The position numbers and the translations under genes were made by a program. Positions 36,617 through 46,428 of a stretch of 64,000 nucleotides of DNA are shown here, in pieces (position 1 is the stretch's first letter; each line of letters starts with the position of its first letter). Below the pieces are notes generated by a model that saw only the letters and a list, made by a program, of their open reading frames with translations, did not search any database and was not told the origin of the DNA. The DNA is taken from the NCBI RefSeq assembly GCF_000698125.1, contig NZ_BAXA01000010.1, positions 80,059-144,058 on the forward strand, given 5' to 3'. The DNA is from Geomicrobium sp. JCM 19038 (GTDB lineage: Bacteria; Bacillota; Bacilli; Bacillales; Marinococcaceae).

Positions 36617-37375
36617 TTAAATGGTATGTTTTTCTTTTAGAGAGCGAATCGTTTCTACAATGGTCGCTTCTGTTCGTGCGTTCAATTGAATCTGTTCCTT
36701 CGCATAAGGGAACAGAGGCGCGAAGTCACCGATCATCACAGAATGAATCGCTTTTTGGAACAATGGTAAATCGTTCAAGTCATTGCCGAACATAATGTAA
36801 TCTTCGGCGCAAACGCTTTGAAACCCAGCTCGCTTGTTTACGTTCTCGCCCGTTAAATCAAAACGAGCTTCATCGCGATAACGATGCCTCGTAATGTTTA
36901 ATGTCGGAATCTGATCAAGGAGTGGGGTTGGATCGCCGCATTCTAGAACGAGTAGCTTCGAAATGAATTGCAACTCGTCAACAGGGACTTCTTTAGCGTC
37001 TTGTAAAACATTAATCATCGGGAGAAATGGATGTTCTTCGTCCCCGGCAATGCTATAGTCCCAATGACCGTCAATTAAGTAGGTTGCATCGATGTCTTTA
37101 AGAATGGCTGTTACAGTACGGAACGTTTCGTGATCGATGTCTACATAACGCCTTAGTTTCTGGTTTTCCCAAATGACCGCACCGTTGGCGCCAATTAATC
37201 GAACGTCATGCAAACGTTCATCAATAACAGGAAGCATATCACGGATCCCTCTCGCGGATGCAAAGGTAACATCGTGACCGTATTCTTTAAGTGCAACGAG
37301 TTCATCAGCTATTAATGTCGACATTTTCTTCCCGTTAAAGACGATCGTTCCGTCCAAATCAAAGATAAATTGCAT
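36617..37375 (-). CDS. HAD-superfamily (Cof-type, IIB) phosphatase
   Basis: 252 residues. Motif I DLDGTIVFNGK (Asp5/Asp7), a motif II-like TFASARG, and the C2B cap. Motif IV is GNDLNDLPLFQ near residue 193. Cof-type enzymes dephosphorylate sugar phosphates, phosphorylated cofactors or FMN. It lies 2 bp after a flavin-reductase-like gene on the same strand, so a flavin or sugar-phosphate substrate is possible but unproven. Confidence 0.88.
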   Translation of the reverse strand: MQFIFDLDGTIVFNGKKMSTLIADELVALKEYGHDVTFASARGIRDMLPVIDERLHDVRLIGANGAVIWENQKLRRYVDIDHETFRTVTAILKDIDATYLIDGHWDYSIAGDEEHPFLPMINVLQDAKEVPVDELQFISKLLVLECGDPTPLLDQIPTLNITRHRYRDEARFDLTGENVNKRAGFQSVCAEDYIMFGNDLNDLPLFQKAIHSVMIGDFAPLFPYAKEQIQLNARTEATIVETIRSLKEKHTI

Positions 37376-37377
37376 CG

Positions 37378-38003
37378 TTACTCTTCTTTCCTTGGAAGTG
37401 GAAAGGACGGTGTCTTTAACGTGCTGTAATCACCGGCTAACCGTGCAAGAGGTGAGAGTTCCGCGATATTCGTCTTATAATTGCCTAAATAAACGTCATC
37501 ATTAACACGTACTCGTTTGACTTTACCGAGTACGAGGTGATCGGTACCGACTTGAATAATATCAGATTTCTCACACTCAAATGCAATCGGAGCCTCTTTA
37601 ATCGTTGGAGGCTCTACGGTGAGTGAAGAAATTGGTGTTAACTGCGATTCGTTAAATTCATCAATATGTTCTGGATAATGAAGAGACGTTTCATGCATTG
37701 CATTTGCTAAGTTCTCAGGTACAACATGGATGACGAACTGTTTTGTTTCTCGTATGTTGGTGAGTGTATCTTTAACCGTGCCGCTCCGCTCTTGGACGCC
37801 AGGGCCAACCGAAAATAGTAGGTCGGTGGTTTTCTCGAAGCAACGGTAAAAAAGCTAAAAGGAGCAAGGTTAGAGACTCCGTCTTTTGAACGTGATGAAA
37901 CCCATGCAATCGGTCTAGGTACGACCGATCCAATCATTAGTTTATACATCTCTTGTGTTGAAAGCTCTGTAGGGTCAAATACATGGCTATCATCTTTAGG
38001 CAC
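37378..38003 (-). CDS. Flavin reductase-like FMN-binding protein, frameshift near 37820
   Basis: N-terminal PTELSTQEMYKLMIGSVVPRPIAWVSSRSKDGVSNLAPFSFFTVASRKPPT is the flavoredoxin/flavin-reductase-like start. After PPT one missing base breaks the frame; adding it gives LLFSVGPGVQERSGTVKDTLTNIRETKQFVIHVVPENLANAMHETS, continuing into the C-terminal half (FECEKSDIIQVGTDHLVLGKV). ~209 residues when repaired. Binds FMN; electron partners unknown. Confidence 0.85.
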
Positions 38004-38059
38004 GACTCAACAACTCCTTTTTATGTAGAAGTAGTTTAAGTGTAGCACATATTGTCCAA

Positions 38060-38926
38060 CTACATGTGGGAGTTACTCTTAAATTTTCCGCCGTGTACTT
38101 CTTGTGCATCCATCACCGTAATAAACGCTTCTTTATCAATGTCAAAGACGATCGACTTTAATTTCATTACCTCTAGTCGCGTGACGACGATGTAGAGCAC
38201 TTCTTTATCAGAGTGAGTAAATGCGCCATAGCCAGGCATCACGGTAAGTGAGCGTCCGAGTCGATGAACAATCTCGGAGCTAAGCTTTTTCTTTTTGTTG
38301 CTCACAATCATGACGGCTTTCGTTTCATCAATTCCCTGAATGACCGCATCAATCGTTTTCGAGGCAACAAAGTACGTAATGATGGACAACATTGCTTGTT
38401 CAACACCGAATACGAACGCAGCCCACGCAAAGATAAAGATGTTAATAAACATCACGAATTCCCCAACTGAAAAGGGAAGGTTTCTCGTAAGCAAAATGCC
38501 AAGAATTTCAGTCCCGTCAAGCGCACCGCCGTGGCGGATCACGATCCCGACACCAGCTCCTAAGATAAACCCACCGAACAACGTTGATACGAGCGGTTCG
38601 TGGATAAATGAATCCATGTGTGCAAGTTGTTGCTCGCTAATGGCCATAACAACGATGGCGAATAGCGAAGTTACAAAAAACTGCGGACCGATATGCTTTA
38701 ATCCAAAAAAAAGAAAAGGTAAGTTAATAATTAAGACGAAAAAACCGAACCCAAGGCCGGTGATTTTAGATAAAATCAGCGCAACGCCGATCACGCCACC
38801 ATCAATCACCATATTCGGAATTAAAAAGAGTTGGATGGCGATGGCCACAAGGGAAGCGCCGCTTATGACCATCATTGCGCGGTATAGAACGTTCGACACG
38901 ACGCGTTTTTTTCTACGATAGACCAT
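38060..38926 (-). CDS. YitT family membrane protein
   Basis: 288 residues: five or six membrane helices (~15-175) with FLIPNMVIDGGVIGVALILSKITG and GIVIRHGGALDGTEILGILLTR, then a cytoplasmic DUF2179 domain (TVMPGYGAFTHSDKEVLYIVVTRLEVMKLK). YitT proteins are common multi-copy membrane proteins in Bacillaceae with unclear transport roles. Confidence 0.9.
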   Translation of the reverse strand: MVYRRKKRVVSNVLYRAMMVISGASLVAIAIQLFLIPNMVIDGGVIGVALILSKITGLGFGFFVLIINLPFLFFGLKHIGPQFFVTSLFAIVVMAISEQQLAHMDSFIHEPLVSTLFGGFILGAGVGIVIRHGGALDGTEILGILLTRNLPFSVGEFVMFINIFIFAWAAFVFGVEQAMLSIITYFVASKTIDAVIQGIDETKAVMIVSNKKKKLSSEIVHRLGRSLTVMPGYGAFTHSDKEVLYIVVTRLEVMKLKSIVFDIDKEAFITVMDAQEVHGGKFKSNSHM

Positions 38927-38989
38927 CAGAGCCCTCCCCGTTTAGCATCTATACTTATACATATCGCTTAAGAGGGACAAACATGCCAA

Positions 38990-40171
38990 TCAGATTTGCT
39001 TCGAGGATTTCGCCTCTTTTGAGTGCTGAAGTTTGTATACGGTTTTTTCGTCTGGATAAGGAGGATATAACGGTGCTTGTTGTTTCTTCCTCTTTATGAT
39101 TCCGACCGTAACCATGACAATCGGTAGCAGTGTACCGACAGTAATGGAATGAGGAACGCTAACATATTGATAGAAGCTTCGTTCTTCAGCGATATTGTTG
39201 AAATAATAATCGGCTAAATAAACGAGTAGTACCGCGATTGCTGGAATAAGTGTGCGCATACTTGTTAATTTGAAAAAATGTTTCAAAGCGATGATAATGC
39301 AGTGGAAATACAATACTAAGTTGAAATAGATGCAAATAAACCAGACGACAGTAACCGTCGCTTCGACACGCTGAAGAAAGCCTGCGGCGTTAATTTCTTG
39401 GGCGAGTGTGAATGCTGGATAATGATCAACCGCAACGAGTTCAGGGGACAGCACTGCAATACATAAGAAGGTTATGATAGTAAGCGTCAAACAACCGAGT
39501 GAATAGCCCGTCCAAAGAGCTCTTTCTCCAGCTCTTTTCTTTGCGAGGTATTTCGGGAATACGGTCAATTGAATCACAACATTAGAGACGACGTTTCCAA
39601 GAAAGATAGTGAACGCTTCTGTCATGTCAAACATAGAAAAGGTGAAATACGGCTGTAAAAAGCCGATATCAATTAACGGTGAAGTCGTAAAAATGAGAAA
39701 CAATAGTGGGACAATGAAAAAGACAAAACAAAGCTCCGCTGTTCTTGCGATCGGCTCAATTCCAGAATAAATACCAAAAGCAATAATGCTAATACCAATT
39801 GCTGCAATAACGATAAAGGGTGTCGTTGGTAGCGTGTAATTTTGAATGAATGTAACGGAGTACGACGTAATTGCAGGGAAATGAAAAACAGGCAATGATA
39901 GGTAGAGTAACGAGAATACAGTTCCGATTGATTTACCGAAAAGCTGATCATTGATTTCATAGATCGTTAAGAGTGGATACCAACGGGCAAGCATCGTAAA
40001 CAGGAATACGACACCGGCACCAAGTACACTACCGACGATGGGTACGATCCAAGCGTCTTGATGCAAAAACGATGTAAGTGACGTCGCAAGTCCAAGCAGT
40101 GCCGTACTACATGTCGCATAGAAAACGAGAAAACCGTATGAACGTGGAGAAACTTGTGCAATGGTTCTCAT
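38990..40171 (-). CDS. Germinant receptor B subunit (GerAB/GerKB family), second copy
   Basis: 393 residues, about ten membrane helices, amino-acid/polyamine permease fold of the spore germination B subunits. YGFLVFYATCSTALLGLATSLTSFLHQDAWIVPIVG matches the N-terminal family pattern, with ATVTVVWFICIYFNLVLYFHC in the later half. B subunits recognise germinant. It overlaps the preceding B-type gene by 4 bp (ATGA), so it is the last gene of the receptor operon. Confidence 0.9.
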   Translation of the reverse strand: MRTIAQVSPRSYGFLVFYATCSTALLGLATSLTSFLHQDAWIVPIVGSVLGAGVVFLFTMLARWYPLLTIYEINDQLFGKSIGTVFSLLYLSLPVFHFPAITSYSVTFIQNYTLPTTPFIVIAAIGISIIAFGIYSGIEPIARTAELCFVFFIVPLLFLIFTTSPLIDIGFLQPYFTFSMFDMTEAFTIFLGNVVSNVVIQLTVFPKYLAKKRAGERALWTGYSLGCLTLTIITFLCIAVLSPELVAVDHYPAFTLAQEINAAGFLQRVEATVTVVWFICIYFNLVLYFHCIIIALKHFFKLTSMRTLIPAIAVLLVYLADYYFNNIAEERSFYQYVSVPHSITVGTLLPIVMVTVGIIKRKKQQAPLYPPYPDEKTVYKLQHSKEAKSSKQI

Positions 40172-41283
40172 TTAGCGACGCCTCCTTTGGATGGGTGACG
40201 TTTTTTCTTGACGATCGTTGTGATTATCAACGCAAAGGGGATCGTTATCCCAATCATGAGGGAAAGTGTAGAAACGATGTAACGATAATAAAATAAATCC
40301 TCTGCAGTATTTGAGAAGGCGAGTACGGTTAGCGTGACCATCAACATGCCGATCGGTAGTGATAACGGTTTGTACGTCTCTAAATTCGAAATTCTGCCAA
40401 CGCCGTAAATGATCGCTGTTAAGTACACGGTAATCTTAAAGTAAATCGTAATAAACCAAATGACGGTAATTAACACTTCAACGCGTTCAACAAATCCACC
40501 GAGCGCAATACGCTGAGCTAAAACGAACGCAGGGTAGTAGGACGTACTCATATAATGTGGACCTAAAACACTCGTACAAAGGAATGTCATGACGAATAAA
40601 ATAACATTGCCGAAAATATAGCCTGATTTAATGACTTGTACCGCTTTTTTCTTGTCGCCTGCCATTTGTGGAAAGAACGTCAATAAAAAGATCGCGTTAA
40701 TTGCTGTTATAGAAAAATAAAACAAAAACGCACTAATATAATCTGTAAATGGTTGCTGTAGCATCGGTAAGAGCAGGCTACCATCTGCTTCAGGAATTTT
40801 AAGCACGATTAACAGTACGTAAGGTAAGAAAAAGAAGGGCGTTGATAAAATCGCAAACAAACTGTACGTTTCTGTTCCTAAATAAACACCGTAAATGACA
40901 ACGGTCATCGAAATGGCGAGGATCCATTCGTTTGGCGTTGATACGAGTATATGACTGCTAATAAACCCCGCAGAGTAATTCATCACTGTGAATAACGTAA
41001 GGATGGCAAGCAATACGAGCAGGACATTGCTCAACTGCCCGAGTGCTGTACCGAAGGCTGTAATTGTCATGTCAAATAGGTTTTTGTTCGGGTACAACAA
41101 CCCGAGTTTGCAGATGAGCAACACAAATAAATAACCAACACTCCCGGCGGCAAGCGGGATCATCCACGCATCTTGTTGTACATCGTTCCGAGGATGAGCG
41201 GCAAGCTAAGCAGTGAAGTACTACACGTGCTATACATCGTAAGGGCAAATAAACCTGGTGTTGAAACATGTTGATGCATCATA
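40168..41283 (-). CDS. Germinant receptor B subunit (GerAB/GerKB family), first copy, frameshift near 41172
   Basis: Starts MMHQHVSTPGLFALTMYSTCSTSLLSLPLILGTMYNK and then breaks; one extra G near 41172 gives NKDAWMIPLAAGSVGYLF, exactly parallel to LHQDAWIVPI in the second copy. ~372 residues with ten membrane helices. Directly follows the small D-type gene. With two B genes in tandem the receptor could respond to two germinants or form alternative complexes. Confidence 0.88.
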
Positions 41284-41286
41284 GCC

Positions 41287-41508
41287 TTATAGTCCTCTCA
41301 GTCGTTTTACGAATTTAGTACTGGCAGTGGCGAAGCTCGGAATGTTAACGTCCAGAGCGATGAGTAAACCGAGAATGGTAGCGGCGGTTAAAAAACTATA
41401 GAAAAGGACAGTTAGTTTTTTATTCTTGTTCTGTTTTAGTGTGTGCCGTTGCGTGATCCAAATCATGAAGCTTGTGAACACAACAGCTAAGACGTTTCCA
41501 ATCACCAT
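41287..41508 (-). CDS. Small 2-TM protein of the ger operon (D-subunit-like)
   Basis: 73 residues: two membrane helices (VIGNVLAVVFTSFMIWI and LTVLFYSFLTAATILGLLIAL) separated by a short basic loop. Size, topology and position within a germinant-receptor operon match the small D subunits known to modulate Ger receptors. No sequence signature proves it. Confidence 0.7.
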   Translation of the reverse strand: MVIGNVLAVVFTSFMIWITQRHTLKQNKNKKLTVLFYSFLTAATILGLLIALDVNIPSFATASTKFVKRLRGL

Positions 41509-41512
41509 CTAC

Positions 41513-42724
41513 TTAATCATCCTCAGAAAATGAATTAATAATGTTACCAGTATCTGTGATGTTAATGTTAACTTCATACGTCACTTCAACATTAGGAAAC
41601 TCTTCATCCCAGTTATCTTCAAGTTGCTCCCACACTTTCGGATGTTTGCGGTGAATCATTTGACCGAACCCTAATACATCCGCTTGATGAGCCTTTGCTT
41701 CTTGTACAGTATCTTGTAATTTAGCGACAAACTCTTGTTCTGCTTGTTCTTCAACGAGGTAAAAGTTCTCTTCTTTCGATAAATCAAGATCTTTACAATT
41801 CACTTCAGAAATATGCGTGCCAATATCGACGGTCAGGTCAATGATCGGTCTATTGTTTACGATGCGAACATCGTACTTTGTTCGCTCTTTAAAGCTTTCA
41901 AGTGCAAATTCTTCTTCTTGGCTGTCCGGGCAAGTGAAACTACCAACGCTGTCTCTAATATCACCAGTAATATAGTTAAGCCCTTTACTTTGGTCTTGAT
42001 TTAGCCAACCGACGAGCGCGTTGTTGCGGAAGATCGCAAGACCTTCAATAAGTAATGTCGCTGCTGGAGCATTTTTCTCCGCGTTTGCACGGTCTTGACC
42101 TTCTTTTAAATCCCCGATGACAGTGACTCCCATTAATGCAGGTTCAATCCCTGGTGCGGTTGCATCTTGATACAAGTCATCTAGTGTAACAATTCGAGTT
42201 CCTCCGTACGAGCGAGCACCATATTGTAGAGAATCAAAAATATTCTGCGATGGAACGTTTTCAAGAGGTGTTACGATGCTCATAATTTCTTTAGCACTTT
42301 GGTCATCTTTTGCAACTAAAACAAAAAAGTCAGAGCGTACTTCATGATCTCGGTAAAAGAAATCAAGAATGCTCGTAATGCCTTCACGAGCGACTTCCTC
42401 ACTAATGACGAGTACTTGCAAATGAGAAATGAACGCACGTCTCGGGCTTTTGTTCACATGTTTACGTAACGATTCGTGAATTGTTGGGGCAATTTCAGTC
42501 GTATTAAACGACTGAGCGTAACCATTTCCGATTTCTTGAGAAGCAATTTCAGCAGGGTTAATCGATTGCATCGTCAATTCATAATTGTCGTCAGATTTGT
42601 CAATTGCCATCCCAGTAATAATAGATAGTTCGTTTAACTCCCACCGATCCCAGCAACCTGAAAGGAGTAAAACGCTCAGTATAACGAGCAAGATAGAAGA
42701 AAGTCGTCTCATAAGCATTTTCAT
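41513..42724 (-). CDS. Germinant receptor C subunit, lipoprotein (GerAC family)
   Basis: 403 residues from ATG 42724 (AGGAG close upstream; ATG 42718 also fits). Lipoprotein signal with LLLSGCWDRWELNELSIITGMAID, the hallmark GerAC N-terminus. Three-domain lipoprotein on the outer face of the inner spore membrane. C-terminal VWEQLEDNWDEEFPNVEVTYEVNINITDTGNI is the domain-III signature. Confidence 0.93.
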   Translation of the reverse strand: MKMLMRRLSSILLVILSVLLLSGCWDRWELNELSIITGMAIDKSDDNYELTMQSINPAEIASQEIGNGYAQSFNTTEIAPTIHESLRKHVNKSPRRAFISHLQVLVISEEVAREGITSILDFFYRDHEVRSDFFVLVAKDDQSAKEIMSIVTPLENVPSQNIFDSLQYGARSYGGTRIVTLDDLYQDATAPGIEPALMGVTVIGDLKEGQDRANAEKNAPAATLLIEGLAIFRNNALVGWLNQDQSKGLNYITGDIRDSVGSFTCPDSQEEEFALESFKERTKYDVRIVNNRPIIDLTVDIGTHISEVNCKDLDLSKEENFYLVEEQAEQEFVAKLQDTVQEAKAHQADVLGFGQMIHRKHPKVWEQLEDNWDEEFPNVEVTYEVNINITDTGNIINSFSEDD

Positions 42725-42731
42725 TTCACTC

Positions 42732-44255
42732 CTATTGGTCAGGACTCGGTTTTCGTGTGTGTTGCCGTTCAACGTCTTGGTGATCGGTCGTTTTAGGGCG
42801 CTCTTTCATCATCCATTTCGGCAACCGTATGAGTGCATCTTTTTGATCGGAATACACGAATGGCGATAGATCAGACATGTACGGAATACCAAATGACTTT
42901 AAACTTGATAAATGAAGCAACATCGCTGTAAAACCGACCGAGATCCCTAACAATCCAAAGGATGCCGCAAGGCCCATAAAGCCAAACCGCAAAATCCGAA
43001 ACGGACTTGCCATGCTATAACTTGGAAAGACAAAACTTGCGATTGCAGTTAGTGAGACGACGATTACGACCGCTGCAGAGAAGATTCCCGCTTGTACGGC
43101 CGCTTGACCGATTACAATTGCCCCAACGATTGAAACGGCCTGTCCGACCGGTTGTGGCATTCGAATTCCGGCTTCTCGTAAAATCTCAAAGGTGATTTCC
43201 ATAAGGACCGCTTCAATAAAGGTAGGAAACGGCGTTCCTTCACTTTGGGCGGCAAGGTTACCGAGCAGCCTCGTTGGAATTAATTCTTGGTGAAACGTCG
43301 TAATGGCAATATAAAGAGAAGGAGCAAGTAAGGCGATAAAGGCAGCGCCGAATCGTAACAGTCGAACGAGTGAAGCGATGTCTGCTCGTTGGGTATGGTC
43401 TTCAGCATTGTGAAAAAACTGTACAAAGAGTGCAGGTACGATCAAGACAAATGGTGACCCATCCACGAAGATTGCCGTTTTTCCTTCAAGTAAATGAGAC
43501 GTAACCGTATCTGGTCGTTCTGAGGAGTAGACGGTTGGAAACGGTGTATACGTAGCGTCTTGAATTAGTTCTTCAATGTTACCATCCTCAAGAATTGAGT
43601 CGGTTTCAATTCGGTCCAACCGTTGACGCAGTTCCGTTAGTAAACTTTCATCCGCAACCCCTTCTATGTAGGCGATGTTGATTTTTGTTTTCGTACGTGA
43701 CCCGATTGTTCGTGGTTCAAAACGTAATTTCTCATCAGGTAATCGACGTCGAACGAGTGATGTGTTTACACGAAGACTCTCGATAAAACCTTCACGAGGA
43801 CCACGAATGACCGTTTCAGTTAACGGTTCAGTAATCGAACGTTCTGGAATTTTAATAAGAGAGACGCTATAGGCGTCAGTTTGACCATCAATAAAGATAA
43901 TGACGTGACCCGATAAAAGTTCATTAAGTATACTTGGAATTGAAGAATGAATTTTCGTCGTACCTACTTCGTTGAAATAGGAAAGATAGTTTTCATCTTT
44001 GTTGTCTGAGTAGAACTTTGCTCGGCTTAAGATCTTTTCAATCGCTTGACTATCAACGGTCCCATCAACATAAATAAGGGAAGCTTTCGTTTTGTTCGTC
44101 GGAAATGTAAAGGAGCGATGAAGAATATCATCACTTTCACCCGTTCTTTTCATAATTTGATGAAAGTTGTTCACGGCGTGAGGAGATATGTGGTCGTGCA
44201 CGTGTGTGGCAAGGTGTTTGTTTTGCTTATAACGACGACGTAATCGTACACTCAT
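42732..44255 (-). CDS. Germinant receptor A subunit (GerAA family)
   Basis: 507 residues from the ATG at 44255 (GAAAGGCG upstream). Soluble N-terminal domain (~60-280, including ASLIYVDGTVDS and GHVIIFIDGQTDAY), then five or six membrane helices with LLRFGAAFIALLAPSLYIAITTFHQELIPTRLL and EILREAGIRMPQPVGQAVSIVGA. First gene of the receptor operon on the minus strand; order is A-C-D-B-B. Confidence 0.95.
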   Translation of the reverse strand: MSVRLRRRYKQNKHLATHVHDHISPHAVNNFHQIMKRTGESDDILHRSFTFPTNKTKASLIYVDGTVDSQAIEKILSRAKFYSDNKDENYLSYFNEVGTTKIHSSIPSILNELLSGHVIIFIDGQTDAYSVSLIKIPERSITEPLTETVIRGPREGFIESLRVNTSLVRRRLPDEKLRFEPRTIGSRTKTKINIAYIEGVADESLLTELRQRLDRIETDSILEDGNIEELIQDATYTPFPTVYSSERPDTVTSHLLEGKTAIFVDGSPFVLIVPALFVQFFHNAEDHTQRADIASLVRLLRFGAAFIALLAPSLYIAITTFHQELIPTRLLGNLAAQSEGTPFPTFIEAVLMEITFEILREAGIRMPQPVGQAVSIVGAIVIGQAAVQAGIFSAAVVIVVSLTAIASFVFPSYSMASPFRILRFGFMGLAASFGLLGISVGFTAMLLHLSSLKSFGIPYMSDLSPFVYSDQKDALIRLPKWMMKERPKTTDHQDVERQHTRKPSPDQ

Positions 44256-44348
44256 ATAGACACGCCTTTCTTTCAAAGTTTTGATCGTATTGTGTGAAAA
44301 GGAAAGCTTTTCTATTCGAAGAAAATCATGAACAAAAGAGGCGATCGC

Positions 44349-44681
44349 ATGAAATCGAACTTTTACGAACGAGTGTATACAGTCACTGCAGAAATTCCTG
44401 AAGGGAAAGTTGCGACATATGGTCTGATTGCAAGGTGGTTAGGCAAACCTAGAGGTGCAAGAGCTGTCGGATGGGCGTTGCGCGACGTACCAACAGATCT
44501 ACATATTCCGGCACATCGCGTTATTTATCGGGATGGTTCCCTTGCTGCCAGTGAGGTGTTTGGTGGCTTTGGTATTCAAAAAGAGCGATTAATCGCTGAA
44601 GGTGTGCCGTTTAAAGACGACGACCACGTCGATATGAAAGCCGCTGTATGGGAAGGCCCGTTACACGTTGTGGATGAATAG
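44349..44681 (+). CDS. Alkyltransferase-like protein (ATL, MGMT family without the cysteine)
   Basis: 110 residues from ATG 44349 with AGAGGCGA upstream. Fold of the O6-alkylguanine-DNA alkyltransferase DNA-binding domain: EIPEGKVATYGLIARWLGKPRGARAVGWAL. The active-site PCHR is PAHR (Ala55), so it cannot accept alkyl groups. ATLs bind O6-alkylguanine and hand the lesion to nucleotide excision repair. Alone on its strand between the ger operon and katA. Confidence 0.88.
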   Translation: MKSNFYERVYTVTAEIPEGKVATYGLIARWLGKPRGARAVGWALRDVPTDLHIPAHRVIYRDGSLAASEVFGGFGIQKERLIAEGVPFKDDDHVDMKAAVWEGPLHVVDE

Positions 44682-44701
44682 GAGTCTACCATTTGGTCAT
44701 G

Positions 44702-44721
44702 CTAATCATAACCGTGATTAG
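44702..44721 (+). promoter_or_regulatory. Inverted repeat before catalase
   Basis: CTAATCA-TAACCG-TGATTAG, perfect 7-bp arms, directly before the ribosome site (GAAAGGGG). Could be an operator; only partly like a PerR box. Confidence 0.4.
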
Positions 44722-44736
44722 AAAGGGGCTTAACAA

Positions 44737-46365
44737 ATGGACGAAGAAAAACATACACAACGAGGCTTTGGAACAAATGCTGATGGAGCCGGGGATGCGA
44801 ATGACAAACGCATGGCAGAAAATGAAACAGAAGAGACGCTAACGAATCGTCAAGGACAACCGGTGAAAGACAATCAGAACATCCGTACGGTTGGTAATCG
44901 AGGACCTTCGACACTTGAGAATTATGATTTTCTTGAGAAGATGAGTCATTTTGATCGTGAACGTATTCCAGAACGAGTCGTTCACGGGCGTGGCGCAGGT
45001 GCGCACGGATTCTTTGAATCTTACGGGAAAATTGGGGATGAGCCGATTTCAAATTATACGAGAGCGAAAGTGTTTACGAATACAGAAGCAAAAACACCGG
45101 TTTTTGTAAGATTTTCGACGGTTATTCACGGCACACATTCTCCAGAAACGCTCCGTGACCCTCGTGGGTTTGCGGTAAAGTTCTATACAGAAGATGGAAA
45201 CTGGGACCTCGTGGGAAACAACTTAAAAATATTCTTTATTCGTGATGCAATCAAGTTCCCAGATATGGTACATGCATTTAAACCGGATCCGCTAACGAAC
45301 GTCCAAGATATGGAGCGATTTTTTGATTTTATCGCTTCAAGCCCAGAATCAACACATATGATTACTTTTTTGTTCTCACCGTGGGGCATTCCCGCAAATT
45401 ACCGTCAAATGCAAGGTTCTGGTGTGAACACATACAAATGGGTGAACGCAGAAGGCAAAGCGGTACTCGTAAAGTATCATTGGGAGCCACTACAAGGCAT
45501 CCAAAACTTATCGCAAAAAGAAGCCGATGACATTCAATCACAAAACTTTAATCATGCAACGGAAGATTTATATCAAGCCATTGAAGATGGTAACCACCCA
45601 GAATGGGAGTTGCACGTTCAGATTATGGAAGACGGAGAACATAAAGAGTTAGACTTTGATCCGTTAGATGATACGAAGTTGTGGTATCGTGATGAGTTTC
45701 CTTGGTACAAAGTTGGTAAAATGACGTTGAACAAAAACCCACAAAACTATTTCGCGGAAGTCGAGCAAGCAGCGTTTGGGACAGGGGTCTTAGTAGACGG
45801 GTTGGACTTCTCAGATGACAAGATGCTGCAAGGTCGTACGTTTTCGTATTCAGATACACAGCGCTACCGTGTTGGCGCAAATTACTTGCAATTACCGATT
45901 AACGCACCGAAGAAACGAGTGGCAACAAATCAACGAGACGGACAAATGGCTTATCACGTCGATACGCCACCGAGTCATGACCCACATATTAACTATGAAC
46001 CGTCGCTTTTAGGAAGCTTAAAAGAAGCAGATCGTACGAATCGTAAATTCCATGAACCAGAGATTAGCGGCAAGCTTGTGCGTGAGCCAATTGATCGTCC
46101 GAACAACTTCGGTCAAGCAGGGGAAACGTGGAGACGGTTTAACGATTGGGAACGGGAGGATCTTATTTTGAACCTTTCGGGAGCACTTGCTGATGCGCAT
46201 GAATCGATTCAACAAACGATGATCAAGCATTGTACTGAGGCAGATCCAGAATACGGGAAACGTCTTGAAGAAGGCATCAAAAACCATATCGCAAGTACGA
46301 AAGACAAACACGACGAAGGTGTAGAAAAGTCCCGTGAAATGGGACAGTCATCCGATCCATACTAA
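44737..46365 (+). CDS. katA: Catalase (clade 3-like, monofunctional haem)
   Basis: 542 residues. Removes hydrogen peroxide. Catalytic histidine in [16 protein letters not shown], asparagine in [15 protein letters not shown], and the haem-ligand tyrosine in [19 protein letters not shown]-site region [26 protein letters not shown] is present. The N-terminal ~60 residues and the acidic C-terminal tail ([15 protein letters not shown]) make it longer than B. subtilis KatA (483). No leader peptide, so cytoplasmic. Confidence 0.96.
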   Translation: MDEEKHTQRGFGTNADGAGDANDKRMAENETEETLTNRQGQPVKDNQNIRTVGNRGPSTLENYDFLEKMSHFDRERIPERVVHGRGAGAHGFFESYGKIGDEPISNYTRAKVFTNTEAKTPVFVRFSTVIHGTHSPETLRDPRGFAVKFYTEDGNWDLVGNNLKIFFIRDAIKFPDMVHAFKPDPLTNVQDMERFFDFIASSPESTHMITFLFSPWGIPANYRQMQGSGVNTYKWVNAEGKAVLVKYHWEPLQGIQNLSQKEADDIQSQNFNHATEDLYQAIEDGNHPEWELHVQIMEDGEHKELDFDPLDDTKLWYRDEFPWYKVGKMTLNKNPQNYFAEVEQAAFGTGVLVDGLDFSDDKMLQGRTFSYSDTQRYRVGANYLQLPINAPKKRVATNQRDGQMAYHVDTPPSHDPHINYEPSLLGSLKEADRTNRKFHEPEISGKLVREPIDRPNNFGQAGETWRRFNDWEREDLILNLSGALADAHESIQQTMIKHCTEADPEYGKRLEEGIKNHIASTKDKHDEGVEKSREMGQSSDPY

Positions 46366-46373
46366 ACCGTTCA

Positions 46374-46417
46374 AAAAAGGATAGGAGAGCAGATTGAACT
46401 GCTTTTCCTATCCTTTT
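46374..46417. terminator. katA terminator
   Basis: AAAAGGATAGGAGAGCAG-ATTGAA-CTGCTTTTCCTATCCTTTT; also reads toward the convergent resistance gene. Confidence 0.88.
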
Positions 46418-46428
46418 GCGTTTATATA

